Origin: Fimivicinus intestinavium
GTDB lineage: Bacteria; Bacillota; Clostridia; Oscillospirales; Acutalibacteraceae
NCBI GenBank assembly: GCA_018715765.1
Contig: DVKY01000016.1
Coordinates: 1 to 6,100 of the forward strand
Direction of reading: 5' to 3'
DNA length: 6,100 nucleotides
The position numbers and the translations under genes were made by a program. The notes below the pieces were generated by a model. It saw only the letters and a list, made by a program, of their open reading frames with translations, was not told the origin of the DNA and did no database searches. How positions within the stretch are numbered: position 1 is the first letter of the stretch; each line of letters starts with the position of its first letter. Below, piece by piece: positions 1 to 5,985 of this stretch.

Positions 1-1
1 G

Positions 2-1054
2 CCCTCGGGCGGCAAAATTATTATGGGGCGCACAATCCACCGCAGTGCGATACACGCGATGGCGCTGCTGGATCTCACCCCCATTTGGGTGTGGAACCGG
101 CAGGATGCAGGCCGCGGCCTGGCAGGGCGGATCGCCCCGCAGGATGTGGCCGCCGCCCTGCGGGAGAATCCGGATGCAAAGGCTGTTTATCTCACCTCGC
201 CGGATTACTACGGCGTGATGAGCGATCTGCGTGGGATCTGCGAGCAGGCGCGCAGTTATGGGGTCCCCGTATTGGTGGACAGCGCGCACGGCGCGCATCT
301 CCGCTTTTTGGATCACAGCCTGCATCCGCTTGCGCAGGGGGCGGCTATGTGCGCTGATTCTGCGCATAAAACGCTTCCCGTCCTGACGGGAGGCGCATTT
401 CTGCAAATCGGTGATGCACGGTATCTGCCGGATGTACGGCAGGCGATGGCGCTGTTCGGCTCTACAAGCCCCTCCTTCCCAATCCTGCTCTCTCTTGATT
501 TGTGCCGCGCCTGGCTGGAGGAGAAGGGCGAGGCCGCGCTGGCTTACACGGCCCGGCAGGCCGCCTCGCTGAACGACTTGGCAAAGCGCGTTGGCTTCCT
601 GCTCCCGGAGGGGCCGTGCGACCCGCTGCACCTGACGTGGAATACGGCGCATGCGGGCCGGAGCGGAGAGTGGGTCGCCAGGTGGCTGAGACGGTTTGGG
701 ATCGAAGTGGAATATGCGGATAAGGCGTTCCTTATCCTTTTGCTTTCCCCTTTTAATACACAGGCGGATATGGACCGCCTGCAAAAAGCGCTGGAATCCC
801 TGCCGGAGAGCGCACCGTTTCAGCCCTCCGGCCTGCTGCCCGCGCCGCCGCCGGTTGTGCTGACGCCGCGTCAGGCGCTCCTGGCGCCGCAGGAGCGCCT
901 CTCCGTCCGGCGGGCCGCCGGGCGGATTGCCGGGCAGGCGGCCTGCCCGTGCCCGCCTGCAATTCCCGTCGTGATGCCTGGGGAACGCATTACACCGGAA
1001 TGCGCATCATTGCTGGAGCAATCTGGGATTGTGGAAATTCAAGTTGTAAAATAG
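2..1054 (+). CDS. Orn/Lys/Arg decarboxylase family protein, PLP-dependent (5' truncated by window edge)
   Basis: Fold-type I PLP enzyme of the family that includes arginine, lysine and ornithine decarboxylases (B. subtilis SpeA and YaaO). The reading frame is open from base 2, and the residues before the first in-frame ATG (23) already match the family, so the true start lies outside the window. About 350 residues are visible, against roughly 480 for the family. Seen in order: GRTIHRSAIHA; the cofactor-binding stretch VDSAHGAHLRF (near residue 93, Asp expected to contact the PLP ring nitrogen); SAHKT with the Schiff-base lysine at bases 368-370; STSPSFPILLSLDLCR; and the C-terminal family domain ending in IPVVMPGERI. 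The conserved C-terminal YPPG is CPPA here. Substrate cannot be decided from sequence. Genes of this type sit just upstream of tmk/darA/holB in many Bacillota, which fits the neighbours. The family is certain; the exact amino acid substrate is not. Confidence 0.9.
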   Translation, partial: PSGGKIIMGRTIHRSAIHAMALLDLTPIWVWNRQDAGRGLAGRIAPQDVAAALRENPDAKAVYLTSPDYYGVMSDLRGICEQARSYGVPVLVDSAHGAHLRFLDHSLHPLAQGAAMCADSAHKTLPVLTGGAFLQIGDARYLPDVRQAMALFGSTSPSFPILLSLDLCRAWLEEKGEAALAYTARQAASLNDLAKRVGFLLPEGPCDPLHLTWNTAHAGRSGEWVARWLRRFGIEVEYADKAFLILLLSPFNTQADMDRLQKALESLPESAPFQPSGLLPAPPPVVLTPRQALLAPQERLSVRRAAGRIAGQAACPCPPAIPVVMPGERITPECASLLEQSGIVEIQVVK

Positions 1055-1072
1055 CGCGAGGTGCATTATAAT
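1044..1072 (+). promoter_or_regulatory. Sigma-A-type promoter for darA-holB-ricT
   Basis: A -35 box TTGTAA (1044-1049) and a perfect -10 box TATAAT (1067-1072) are separated by exactly 17 bases. The -35 box lies inside the last codons of the decarboxylase gene. Transcription would start near 1079 and give a leader of about 90 bases before darA. The match is good, but I have no transcript data. Confidence 0.6.
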
Positions 1073-1169
1073 GTAAGGGGAAGGCCGGCTTTTTCAGAGC
1101 AGTCCCTCCCATGCCGGATTGCCACCGACGCAAACATCCCACTGATTTTGTGAAAGGATGGTTCTATAT
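1055..1169 (+). other. Leader region between decarboxylase gene and darA
   Basis: This 115-base gap sits where B. subtilis has tmk. No thymidylate kinase remnant can be seen. It contains the -10 box and then a leader with only a weak 5-bp pairing (CCGGC 1085-1089 with GCCGG 1113-1117). I do not recognise a riboswitch. The end of the leader holds the darA ribosome binding site, AAGGATGG near 1154-1161. Confidence 0.5.
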
Positions 1170-1493
1170 ATGAAATTGGTCGTTGCAATCGTCAACAATG
1201 ATGACAGCCACACTGTGCTGTCGGAAATCACCCGCGCGGAATTCAGCGCCACCAAGCTCTCCACCTCCGGCGGCTTTTTGCGGGCCGGCAACGTTACGCT
1301 CCTCATTGGCGTGGAGGATGAGCGCGTTGCGGAGCTGATCGATCTGATCGGCCGTTTCAGCCGCAAACGCACGCAGCTCGTCCAGCCCGCTTCTACTTAC
1401 ATCAATGAGCCGCTGATGAGCGCCCCTGTGGAGATCACAGTCGGCGGCGCAACCGTATTTGTGCTGGATGTGGCGCAGTTTTACAAGCTGTAA
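1170..1493 (+). CDS. darA: Cyclic-di-AMP receptor protein DarA (PII-like, YaaQ family)
   Basis: A 107-residue PII-like signal protein. Family members form trimers in the cytoplasm that bind cyclic di-AMP between subunits; the downstream target is still unclear. The whole length aligns with my memory of B. subtilis DarA: N-terminal MKLVVAIV, then TKLSTSGGFLRAGNVTLLIG (about residues 28-47) followed by VED, and the closing VGGATVFVLDVAQF (about 91-104). The length is close to the usual 109. I chose ATG 1170 over the in-frame ATG 1158 because AAGGATGG (1154-1161) then lies 8 bases upstream and the family begins with MKL. The 1158 start would sit inside that ribosome binding site. holB follows after only 6 bases. 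The yaaR gene that separates the two in B. subtilis is missing. Confidence 0.95.
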   Translation: MKLVVAIVNNDDSHTVLSEITRAEFSATKLSTSGGFLRAGNVTLLIGVEDERVAELIDLIGRFSRKRTQLVQPASTYINEPLMSAPVEITVGGATVFVLDVAQFYKL

Positions 1494-1499
1494 GGTGCT

Positions 1500-2381
1500 A
1501 TGAAATTTTCTTCTTTTCCCACAAACGCACATATCTGCGCGCAAATTTCCCGCCTGATGGAGGCGGGCCGCTTCCCACACGCGGCTTTGCTGGAGGGCGG
1601 TTCCGCTGAAGAGCGCAAAGCGCTGGGGCGGTTGATTGCCCAGGCTCTGGTCTGTACTGCGTCAAAAGGCCGCCCCTGCGGAAAGTGCGCGGCATGTCAG
1701 AAGGCTGCGGCACAGTCCCACCCGGATATCTGGGAGGCAGAGGGGGGGGAGGCAGCGCGCTCCTTTCATATTGATACGGTGCGTGCTGTCCGCGAGGATA
1801 CTGCTGTTTTGCCCAACGAGGCGGAGCGAAAGGTCTATCTTCTGCTCAACGCCCAGTCCATGTCTGCGCAGGCGCAGAACGCGTTGCTCAAGGTGCTGGA
1901 GGAGCCGCCCTCCTATGCGTTTTTCCTGTTGGCCTGCGATTCCAAAACAAAAATGCTGCCTACCATCCTTTCGCGTGTAGCGATCTTTACGTTGGAGGCC
2001 TCTGGGCAGGAGCTTTCCGCTCCTACGGGGAAAAAGGAGCAGAAGAGAAATGAGCTCTCCGCTCAGATGGCACGCGCAGTAGTGGCGCCTGCCGAGTTCC
2101 CTCTGCTCGCTCTGTCGGGCAAGCTGGAAAAGGATAAGGATCTCACCGCCGCATGCCTCGCACGCATGGCGTTGCTCTTTCGGGAAGCGCTGCGCATCAG
2201 CTGTGGGATGGCGTCGTCAGAGGAGGATGCCCGTTACCTGGCCGGCGCTCTGACACAGGAGCGGCTGCTGGCTGTGATGAAAGCGATTGATGCGCTCAGC
2301 CTCAGCCTGCTGCGAAATGCGAACCAAAACCTGCTTCTCACCCGGCTGTGCAGCACGCTGCGGCGTGCGGCAGGCAAATAG
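1500..2381 (+). CDS. holB: DNA polymerase III delta' subunit
   Basis: Clamp-loader subunit that works with delta and tau/gamma (DnaX) to load the beta sliding clamp during replication. At 293 residues it is somewhat shorter than B. subtilis HolB (about 329). Seen in order: the N-terminal AAA+ segment RFPHAALLEGG (about 24-34), where the Walker A motif is degenerate with no GKT, as is usual for delta'; a four-cysteine zinc module at C52, C60, C63 and C66; the sensor region KVYLLLNAQSMSAQAQNALL; the strongly conserved NALLKVLEEPP (127-137); and LPTILSRV (153-160), which keeps the SRC-motif arginine but has Val in place of Cys. The start follows darA's stop by 6 bases, with AAGG (1492-1495) overlapping that stop at a short spacing, so translation is probably coupled to darA. 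No in-frame alternative start lies upstream. Confidence 0.95.
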   Translation: MKFSSFPTNAHICAQISRLMEAGRFPHAALLEGGSAEERKALGRLIAQALVCTASKGRPCGKCAACQKAAAQSHPDIWEAEGGEAARSFHIDTVRAVREDTAVLPNEAERKVYLLLNAQSMSAQAQNALLKVLEEPPSYAFFLLACDSKTKMLPTILSRVAIFTLEASGQELSAPTGKKEQKRNELSAQMARAVVAPAEFPLLALSGKLEKDKDLTAACLARMALLFREALRISCGMASSEEDARYLAGALTQERLLAVMKAIDALSLSLLRNANQNLLLTRLCSTLRRAAGK

Positions 2382-2428
2382 CGCGGCACGTGGAGAAACG
2401 ATAGTATATAACGGAGGATTTTTGATAT

Positions 2429-3292
2429 ATGGCCGAAATTGTGGGCGTCCGTTTTCAGGGCGCCGGTAAGGTTTATTATTTTGACCCGGATGACAAGCCC
2501 TTTGCAAAAGGGGATCCGGTCATTGTGGAAACAGCGCGCGGCATTGAGTGCGGCGAGGTGGCAATGGATAACCGTGAGGTGCCGGATGACCAGATCGTTA
2601 AGCCGCTGAAAATGATTATCCGCGCTGCTACGCCCGACGATTTAAAGGTGGTGGAGGAGAACCACGCCAGGGAGAAGGAAGCTTACCGGATCTGTGTGCA
2701 GAAAATTGCCGCGCACAAGCTGGAGATGAAGCTTGTGGATGTGGAATACACTTTTGACCGCAGCAAAATCCTGTTTTATTTCACGGCAGATGGGCGCGTC
2801 GATTTCCGCGAACTTGTCAAGGATCTTGCGAGCGTTTTCCGCACGCGTATTGAGCTGCGGCAAATCGGTGTGCGCGATGAATCAAAGCTGCTCGGGGGCC
2901 TTGGCATCTGCGGCCGCCCCTTCTGTTGCAGCACCTTTTTGGGGGATTTTCAGTCCGTCTCAATTAAAATGGCGAAGGAGCAGGGTATCTCATTGAATCC
3001 GGTCAAGATCAGCGGCACCTGCGGCAGGCTGATGTGCTGCCTGAAATATGAGCAGAACGCTTATGAATACCTGCTGCGCGTCACGCCCAGAAACGGCTCA
3101 GTGGTGGATACCAAGGAGGGGCGCGGCGTTGTTGTGGATGCAAACCTCCTGACCGGCATGCTGAAAATCCGCCTCAACAAGAAGCCGGATGCAGCGCCGG
3201 TTTCCCTCCACCGCAAGGATGTCCGTATTGTGAAGGATACACAACCCCGCCCCTCCAAAGAGGAGCCATCCCTTGAGGAATTGGAGGGCTGA
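2429..3292 (+). CDS. ricT: PSP1-domain protein RicT (YaaT), RNase Y-specificity / stage 0 sporulation factor
   Basis: Cytoplasmic protein of the PSP1/YaaT family. In B. subtilis it forms the Y-complex with RicA and RicF, carries Fe-S clusters, and directs RNase Y cleavage of polycistronic mRNAs; it also affects sporulation, competence and biofilm. The 287 residues match the usual length. The N-terminal VGVRFQGAGKVYYFDP is the start of the PSP1 core. The diagnostic cysteines are present in LGICGRPFCCSTFLGDF (C161, C166, C167) and TCGRLMCCLKYE (C198, C203, C204), the residues expected to hold the cluster. ATG 2429 is supported by GGAGG at 2413-2417. The gap from holB is 47 bases, and a strong terminator starts 62 bases after the stop, so ricT ends the operon. 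B. subtilis continues into yabA at this point, and here it does not. RicA and RicF would have to be encoded elsewhere. Confidence 0.93.
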   Translation: MAEIVGVRFQGAGKVYYFDPDDKPFAKGDPVIVETARGIECGEVAMDNREVPDDQIVKPLKMIIRAATPDDLKVVEENHAREKEAYRICVQKIAAHKLEMKLVDVEYTFDRSKILFYFTADGRVDFRELVKDLASVFRTRIELRQIGVRDESKLLGGLGICGRPFCCSTFLGDFQSVSIKMAKEQGISLNPVKISGTCGRLMCCLKYEQNAYEYLLRVTPRNGSVVDTKEGRGVVVDANLLTGMLKIRLNKKPDAAPVSLHRKDVRIVKDTQPRPSKEEPSLEELEG

Positions 3293-3353
3293 CTTTTCGT
3301 TCAGAAAGCCAGCGTCTGCCCTTTATCAGAATGGTTTCCCAAAGCGTTGGAGA

Positions 3354-3393
3354 AAAGGCAGTGGAACGGATGCGTTCCACTGCCTTTCTTTCT
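3354..3393 (+). terminator. Rho-independent terminator after ricT
   Basis: AAAGGCAGTGGAACG (3354-3368) pairs perfectly with 3373-3387, a 15-bp stem closed by the tetraloop GATG. The descending arm runs into TTTCTTTCT. It is the natural end of the darA-holB-ricT transcript. The A-rich left flank would give only a weak T tract on the opposite strand. Confidence 0.88.
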
Positions 3394-3455
3394 GCGCTGC
3401 ATGTTTTGCAGCCGCGCTGCCGGAAAAGCATATGCGTGCAAAAAGCCTGAGAATA

Positions 3456-3528
3456 AAACCGCCCACACCGCTTCAGACATGCGGCCAATCCCTTCGGAGA
3501 GGCCGTGCCCCGGCGGAGTGGGCGGTTT
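3456..3528 (-). terminator. Long imperfect inverted repeat, probable terminator of the XRE gene
   Basis: AAACCGCCCAC (3456-3466) pairs perfectly with GTGGGCGGTTT (3518-3528), and after a one-base mismatch CCGC (3468-3471) pairs with GCGG (3513-3516). The 41-base interior can form a smaller arm, GCGGCC (3481-3486) with GGCCGT (3501-3506). On the - strand the stem is followed by TTTTATTC and lies 25 bases after the end of the XRE gene, so it fits as that gene's terminator. On the + strand it is followed by TTTCTATATT, so it may work both ways. The large branched loop is unusual for a simple terminator. Confidence 0.55.
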
Positions 3529-3552
3529 CTATATTATGCAGGCGATGTTTTT

Positions 3553-3876
3553 TCATTCATTTTTCAGCATTGGCAGCATCAACGCCAGCATATCCGCCAG
3601 CGTTTCGCGCGTGCGCGGGCCGATATCGCGTGTCAGTGACGCAAGGCGGTCGGCGTTTTGAAAAGTGCGCGCATCCCCAAAGAGAAGGCTGTCTGTGGAG
3701 ACATGCAGCGTCTGCGCCATCTGCATTAAAACCGGTACGGACATTGCTTTCAGCCCCCGCTCCAGCTCATAAATATAATGTGTGCTGACGTCGAGCCGCT
3801 CCGCAAGCGCCTCCTGCGTCAGGCCGTTTTTTTGTCGCTCCGCCTTTATGCGTTTCCCGATGGCGACCAAATCCAA
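3553..3876 (-). CDS. XRE-family helix-turn-helix transcriptional regulator
   Basis: A small DNA-binding repressor-type protein. Residues 6-62 form a Cro/C1-type (HTH_3) domain: IGKRIKAERQKNGLTQEALA, then the recognition helix region VSTHYIYELERG (about 30-41), then a stabilising helix ending in VSTDSLLFG. The last 40 residues are a short helical tail ending in LALMLPMLKNE, possibly for dimerisation. I prefer TTG 3876 (107 residues) as start because AGAGGAGG (3892-3885) is then 8 bases upstream; the longer GTG 3885 start overlaps that ribosome binding site. The gene is divergent from the O-antigen-ligase-like gene, and the shared gap carries inverted operator-like arms, so it probably represses itself and that neighbour. 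This is an inference. The fold is clear, but the ligand and targets are unknown. Confidence 0.9.
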   Translation of the reverse strand: MDLVAIGKRIKAERQKNGLTQEALAERLDVSTHYIYELERGLKAMSVPVLMQMAQTLHVSTDSLLFGDARTFQNADRLASLTRDIGPRTRETLADMLALMLPMLKNE

Positions 3877-3884
3877 TGCCCACA

Positions 3885-3892
3885 CCTCCTCT
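3885..3892 (-). promoter_or_regulatory. Ribosome binding site that fixes the XRE gene start
   Basis: On the - strand AGAGGAGG runs from 3892 to 3885. It leaves 8 bases before TTG 3876, which is ideal spacing, but none before GTG 3885. This argues for the TTG start. Confidence 0.65.
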
Positions 3893-3897
3893 GTTAG

Positions 3898-3926
3898 AAT
3901 ATAACCATTTGATATGGCTTAACACT
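3898..3926 (-). promoter_or_regulatory. Weak candidate promoter for the XRE gene
   Basis: On the - strand TATATT (3903-3898) could be a -10 box, but the hexamer 17 bases further upstream (AGTGTT, 3926-3921) is a poor -35 box. That -35 position lies inside the left inverted arm. The leader would be very short. No better candidate was seen in the gap. Confidence 0.3.
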
Positions 3927-3967
3927 ATCTAAAAGATATATTTATTGTTGCAATTAGATAGAGTTAA
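3919..3967. promoter_or_regulatory. Paired inverted 14-bp arms, probable operator
   Basis: TTAACACTATCTAA (3919-3932) is matched at 13 of 14 positions by the reverse complement of TTAGATAGAGTTAA (3954-3967). The inner 8 bases (CTATCTAA/TTAGATAG) are perfect. Arm centres are 35 bp apart, a little over three helical turns. The right arm fills most of the spacer between the -35 and -10 boxes of the + strand promoter. The left arm overlaps the presumed - strand promoter. No T tract follows, so this is a DNA-binding layout rather than a terminator. The XRE protein encoded next door is the obvious candidate ligand. Confidence 0.65.
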
Positions 3968-3976
3968 TGATATAAT
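3948..3976 (+). promoter_or_regulatory. Extended -10 promoter of the O-antigen-ligase-like gene
   Basis: A -35 box TTGCAA (3948-3953), a 17-base spacer and a perfect -10 box TATAAT (3971-3976) preceded by TGA (3968-3970), an extended -10 TGN motif. Transcription would start near 3983, about 20 bases before the coding sequence. The region is strikingly AT-rich compared with the flanking genes. Confidence 0.8.
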
Positions 3977-4005
3977 GCTTTTATCAAAACCGGGAGGGGA
4001 AAAAC

Positions 4006-5724
4006 GTGGGGGCACGGGCGGAAAAAACGGTCAAAACCAAAGCGGGATCAACTGTTTTGGCGGTTTTTCTCGCTACCACACCGTTTGTTTTCGGGCTGTA
4101 TTATGAATATAGCGCCTGCTTTGCAGCGGTGCTTTTGCTGGGGCTGTTACTCTATCTGATAGCTATAGATCGCTCGCTGGAAGTCCGTGTGGGCGCAACC
4201 TCCGCCGCCCTGCTGGCGCTGCTCGCAGGCTACCTCGTCACCCCGCTCTGGGCAGTGGACAGCGGCATGGCCCTGCTCGGTTTTTTCAAGTTCTTACCCG
4301 CCGCCCTGTTTTGGCTGCTGCTCATGCAGCTCGGCCCGGAGGAGCGGGAAAAGCTCTTGCTCACCGTGCCGGTATCCGGCGCTGTGATGACGCTGCTCTC
4401 CTACCCCACGCGATGGATTCCGGCCCTTACACCCTATTTCTATGCCTCCGGCAGGCTGGGCGGCTTTTTTCAATATTCCAACACGTTCGCCCTCTTCCTG
4501 CTGCTGGGGATTATCGTCCTCGCTTTTCAAAAACGGCGGCGAGCGTTTTGCCTGGCCGGGATTCTCGTGCTGCTCTTCGGTATTTTCGCCACCGGCAGCC
4601 GCACAGTGTTTGTGCTGACCGTTCTTGTTTTCCTCTGGATTTGTCTGGCGCGCAAGCGGCTGCGCCTCTCGCTGCTTATTATGCTCCTTGCGGGGGTTAC
4701 GGGCGCGCTCCTCTTCGTCGCCGTCACCGGCAAGACGGATACCATCGGTCGCTTTTTGACAATTTCACTCGAATCCAGCACGCTGCTCGGCCGGCTGCTC
4801 TATTATCGGGATGTGCTGCCCGTTATCCTGACGCACCCCTTTGGCTTGGGCTATATGGGCTATTATTATGCCCAAGGCGGATTTCAGACCGGCGTTTACG
4901 TTACAAAATTCGTCCACAACGAGCTTTTGCAGTTCGCTGTGGACGTGGGGTGGATTCCGGCTCTCCTGCTCGCGTGTGCGCTGCTGCAGCGGCTTTTTTC
5001 CAAACGGACGCCCACCATGCAGCGGATGCTGGTGTTCGCCATCTGCGCGCACGCCATGCTGGATTTTGATTTGCAGTTTCTCGCTGTTTTTTTCGTGCTG
5101 CTGCTGGCGCTGGAGCCAGAGGAGGGGCGGGCTTTCACGCGCGCCTACAAGCGCCGCAGCCGCCTGCTCCCCATCGCCCCGGCAGGTGCACTCGCCGTGG
5201 CGTGCCTCTATTGCGGCGCGGCACTGTTTGCCGGATCCCTTGGGCAGGATGCGCTGGCCTCCCGGCTCTACCCCGGTTACACGCCCTCGCAGCTGGTGCT
5301 GCTCGCCGGGGCCCGCACGCCGCAGGAGGGGGAAGCGCGCGCGAATGCGATTTTAAGGCGCAATGAATCGGTCGCCCTGGTGTGGGATGCAAAGGCGCTG
5401 GTGTGCGCCACGCAGGGCGATTTTGAAACGATGGTGCAATATAAGCGGCAGGCGCTTGCCTGCGCGCGCTATGCGCTGCCGGAATATCTCGATTATTTTC
5501 AGCTGCTGCGCCGGGCGGCTGAGGCCTGCGAGCGGCAGGGGGATGCGGCGCGTGCGATATTGTGCCAAAAAAGGCTGCTGGAAATCCCGGATCTGCTGGA
5601 TGAGGTGCGCGCCATTACCAGCCCGCTGGCCTGGAAAATTCAGGATCAGCCGGAGCTGACCCTGCCGGAGGAATACCAGGAGGAGCTCGCCAGAATCGGG
5701 CGGCAAGCGCCCGATTCTGAATAG
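4006..5724 (+). CDS. O-antigen ligase/polymerase-like (Wzy_C family) membrane protein with C-terminal helical domain
   Basis: A 572-residue polytopic membrane protein with about 11-12 hydrophobic segments between residues 15 and 410. It resembles the WaaL/Wzy group, which joins or polymerises lipid-linked glycans on the outer face of the membrane. Family-like marks are FFQYSNTFALFLLLG (about 154-168), GSRTVFVL with R199, STLLGRLLYYRDVLPVI (258-274), HPFGLGYMGYYY in the large outer loop, and FVHNELLQFAVDVGW with H304. Conserved Arg and His residues at such positions are important in WaaL enzymes. Residues about 415-572 form a soluble, Ala/Leu/Glu/Arg-rich helical tail, perhaps TPR-like, which a minimal ligase lacks. 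The start is GTG 4006, supported by GGGAGGGG (3992-3999) 6 bases upstream. No other glycan genes are in view, so the substrate is unknown. The gene is divergent from, and probably controlled by, the XRE regulator. The last codons lie inside a 12-bp inverted repeat. Confidence 0.82.
   Translation: MGARAEKTVKTKAGSTVLAVFLATTPFVFGLYYEYSACFAAVLLLGLLLYLIAIDRSLEVRVGATSAALLALLAGYLVTPLWAVDSGMALLGFFKFLPAALFWLLLMQLGPEEREKLLLTVPVSGAVMTLLSYPTRWIPALTPYFYASGRLGGFFQYSNTFALFLLLGIIVLAFQKRRRAFCLAGILVLLFGIFATGSRTVFVLTVLVFLWICLARKRLRLSLLIMLLAGVTGALLFVAVTGKTDTIGRFLTISLESSTLLGRLLYYRDVLPVILTHPFGLGYMGYYYAQGGFQTGVYVTKFVHNELLQFAVDVGWIPALLLACALLQRLFSKRTPTMQRMLVFAICAHAMLDFDLQFLAVFFVLLLALEPEEGRAFTRAYKRRSRLLPIAPAGALAVACLYCGAALFAGSLGQDALASRLYPGYTPSQLVLLAGARTPQEGEARANAILRRNESVALVWDAKALVCATQGDFETMVQYKRQALACARYALPEYLDYFQLLRRAAEACERQGDAARAILCQKRLLEIPDLLDEVRAITSPLAWKIQDQPELTLPEEYQEELARIGRQAPDSE
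5691..5719. repeat. 12-bp perfect inverted repeat at the end of the membrane protein gene
   Basis: CAGAATCGGGCG (5691-5702) and CGCCCGATTCTG (5708-5719) are exact reverse complements around the loop GCAAG. The repeat encodes the last residues of the protein and ends 2 bases before the TAG stop. No T run follows (AATAGAAACAGG), so it is not a classical intrinsic terminator, although it could stall polymerase or protect the mRNA 3' end. Confidence 0.75.
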
Positions 5725-5759
5725 AAACAGGCAAATTCCCCAGCCCGTAGGGGATTGGG

Positions 5760-5781
5760 CGGTCGGGTCTTGACCCGACCG
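5760..5781. repeat. Palindromic REP-like hairpin
   Basis: CGGTCGGGTC (5760-5769) pairs perfectly with GACCCGACCG (5772-5781) around TT. It is preceded by GTAGGGGATTGGG. A GTAGGGG lead followed by a GC-rich palindrome is a pattern I associate with abundant intergenic repeats in Oscillospirales genomes; this is recollection, not a search result. GGAACATACTG follows rather than a T run. Confidence 0.6.
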
Positions 5782-5863
5782 GAACATACTGTCATTTTCA
5801 TTTGTGGCGCGGCCATGAGATTTTATTTATTTTTGAATGACTGCCCGGTTTCGCTGTACGCGA

Positions 5864-5895
5864 CTATCTTCTCTTACTTCTGTAAGAGAAGATAG
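5864..5895. repeat. 14-bp perfect inverted repeat with TTCT loop
   Basis: CTATCTTCTCTTAC (5864-5877) and GTAAGAGAAGATAG (5882-5895) are exact reverse complements with a 4-base loop. One arm is pyrimidine-rich and the other purine-rich. There is no T tract on either side. A 4-bp stem (TCGC/GCGA, 5851-5863) abuts it on the left. Confidence 0.75.
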
Positions 5896-5908
5896 GAAGA
5901 GAAGCAGC

Positions 5909-5927
5909 CAAGGGGTTTCACCCCTTG
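5909..5927. repeat. Small hairpin CAAGGGG/CCCCTTG
   Basis: CAAGGGG (5909-5915) pairs with CCCCTTG (5921-5927) around TTTCA. It is followed by CCCCCGCGC instead of a T tract. It belongs to the run of hairpins in this region. Confidence 0.55.
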
Positions 5928-5985
5928 CCCCCGCGCACGGCCAGCGGCGACACTGAGATGTTTTTATACCTCTTTTAGGTGTTCG

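Noticed and set aside
1079..1169. Possible cyclic-di-AMP riboswitch ahead of darA
   Set aside because: The leader is only about 90 bases with one weak 5-bp pairing. None of the conserved ydaO-type elements could be recognised.
1164..1580. 138-codon - strand open frame over darA
   Set aside because: It is antisense to the clearly conserved darA and holB frames and has no family signature.
1530..1605. Missing Walker A GKT in HolB taken as a broken gene
   Set aside because: A degenerate P-loop is usual for delta' subunits. The zinc module, LLKVLEEPP and SR motif are intact.
3273..3788. 171-codon open frame on the + strand across the ricT-XRE gap
   Set aside because: It overlaps the end of ricT, the terminator and the antisense of the XRE gene. 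Its composition is that of a shadow frame in GC-rich DNA.
4311..5069. 252-codon + strand open frame inside the membrane protein gene
   Set aside because: It is an out-of-frame shadow with Ala/Arg/Pro-rich translation. The main frame has coherent membrane segments and family motifs.
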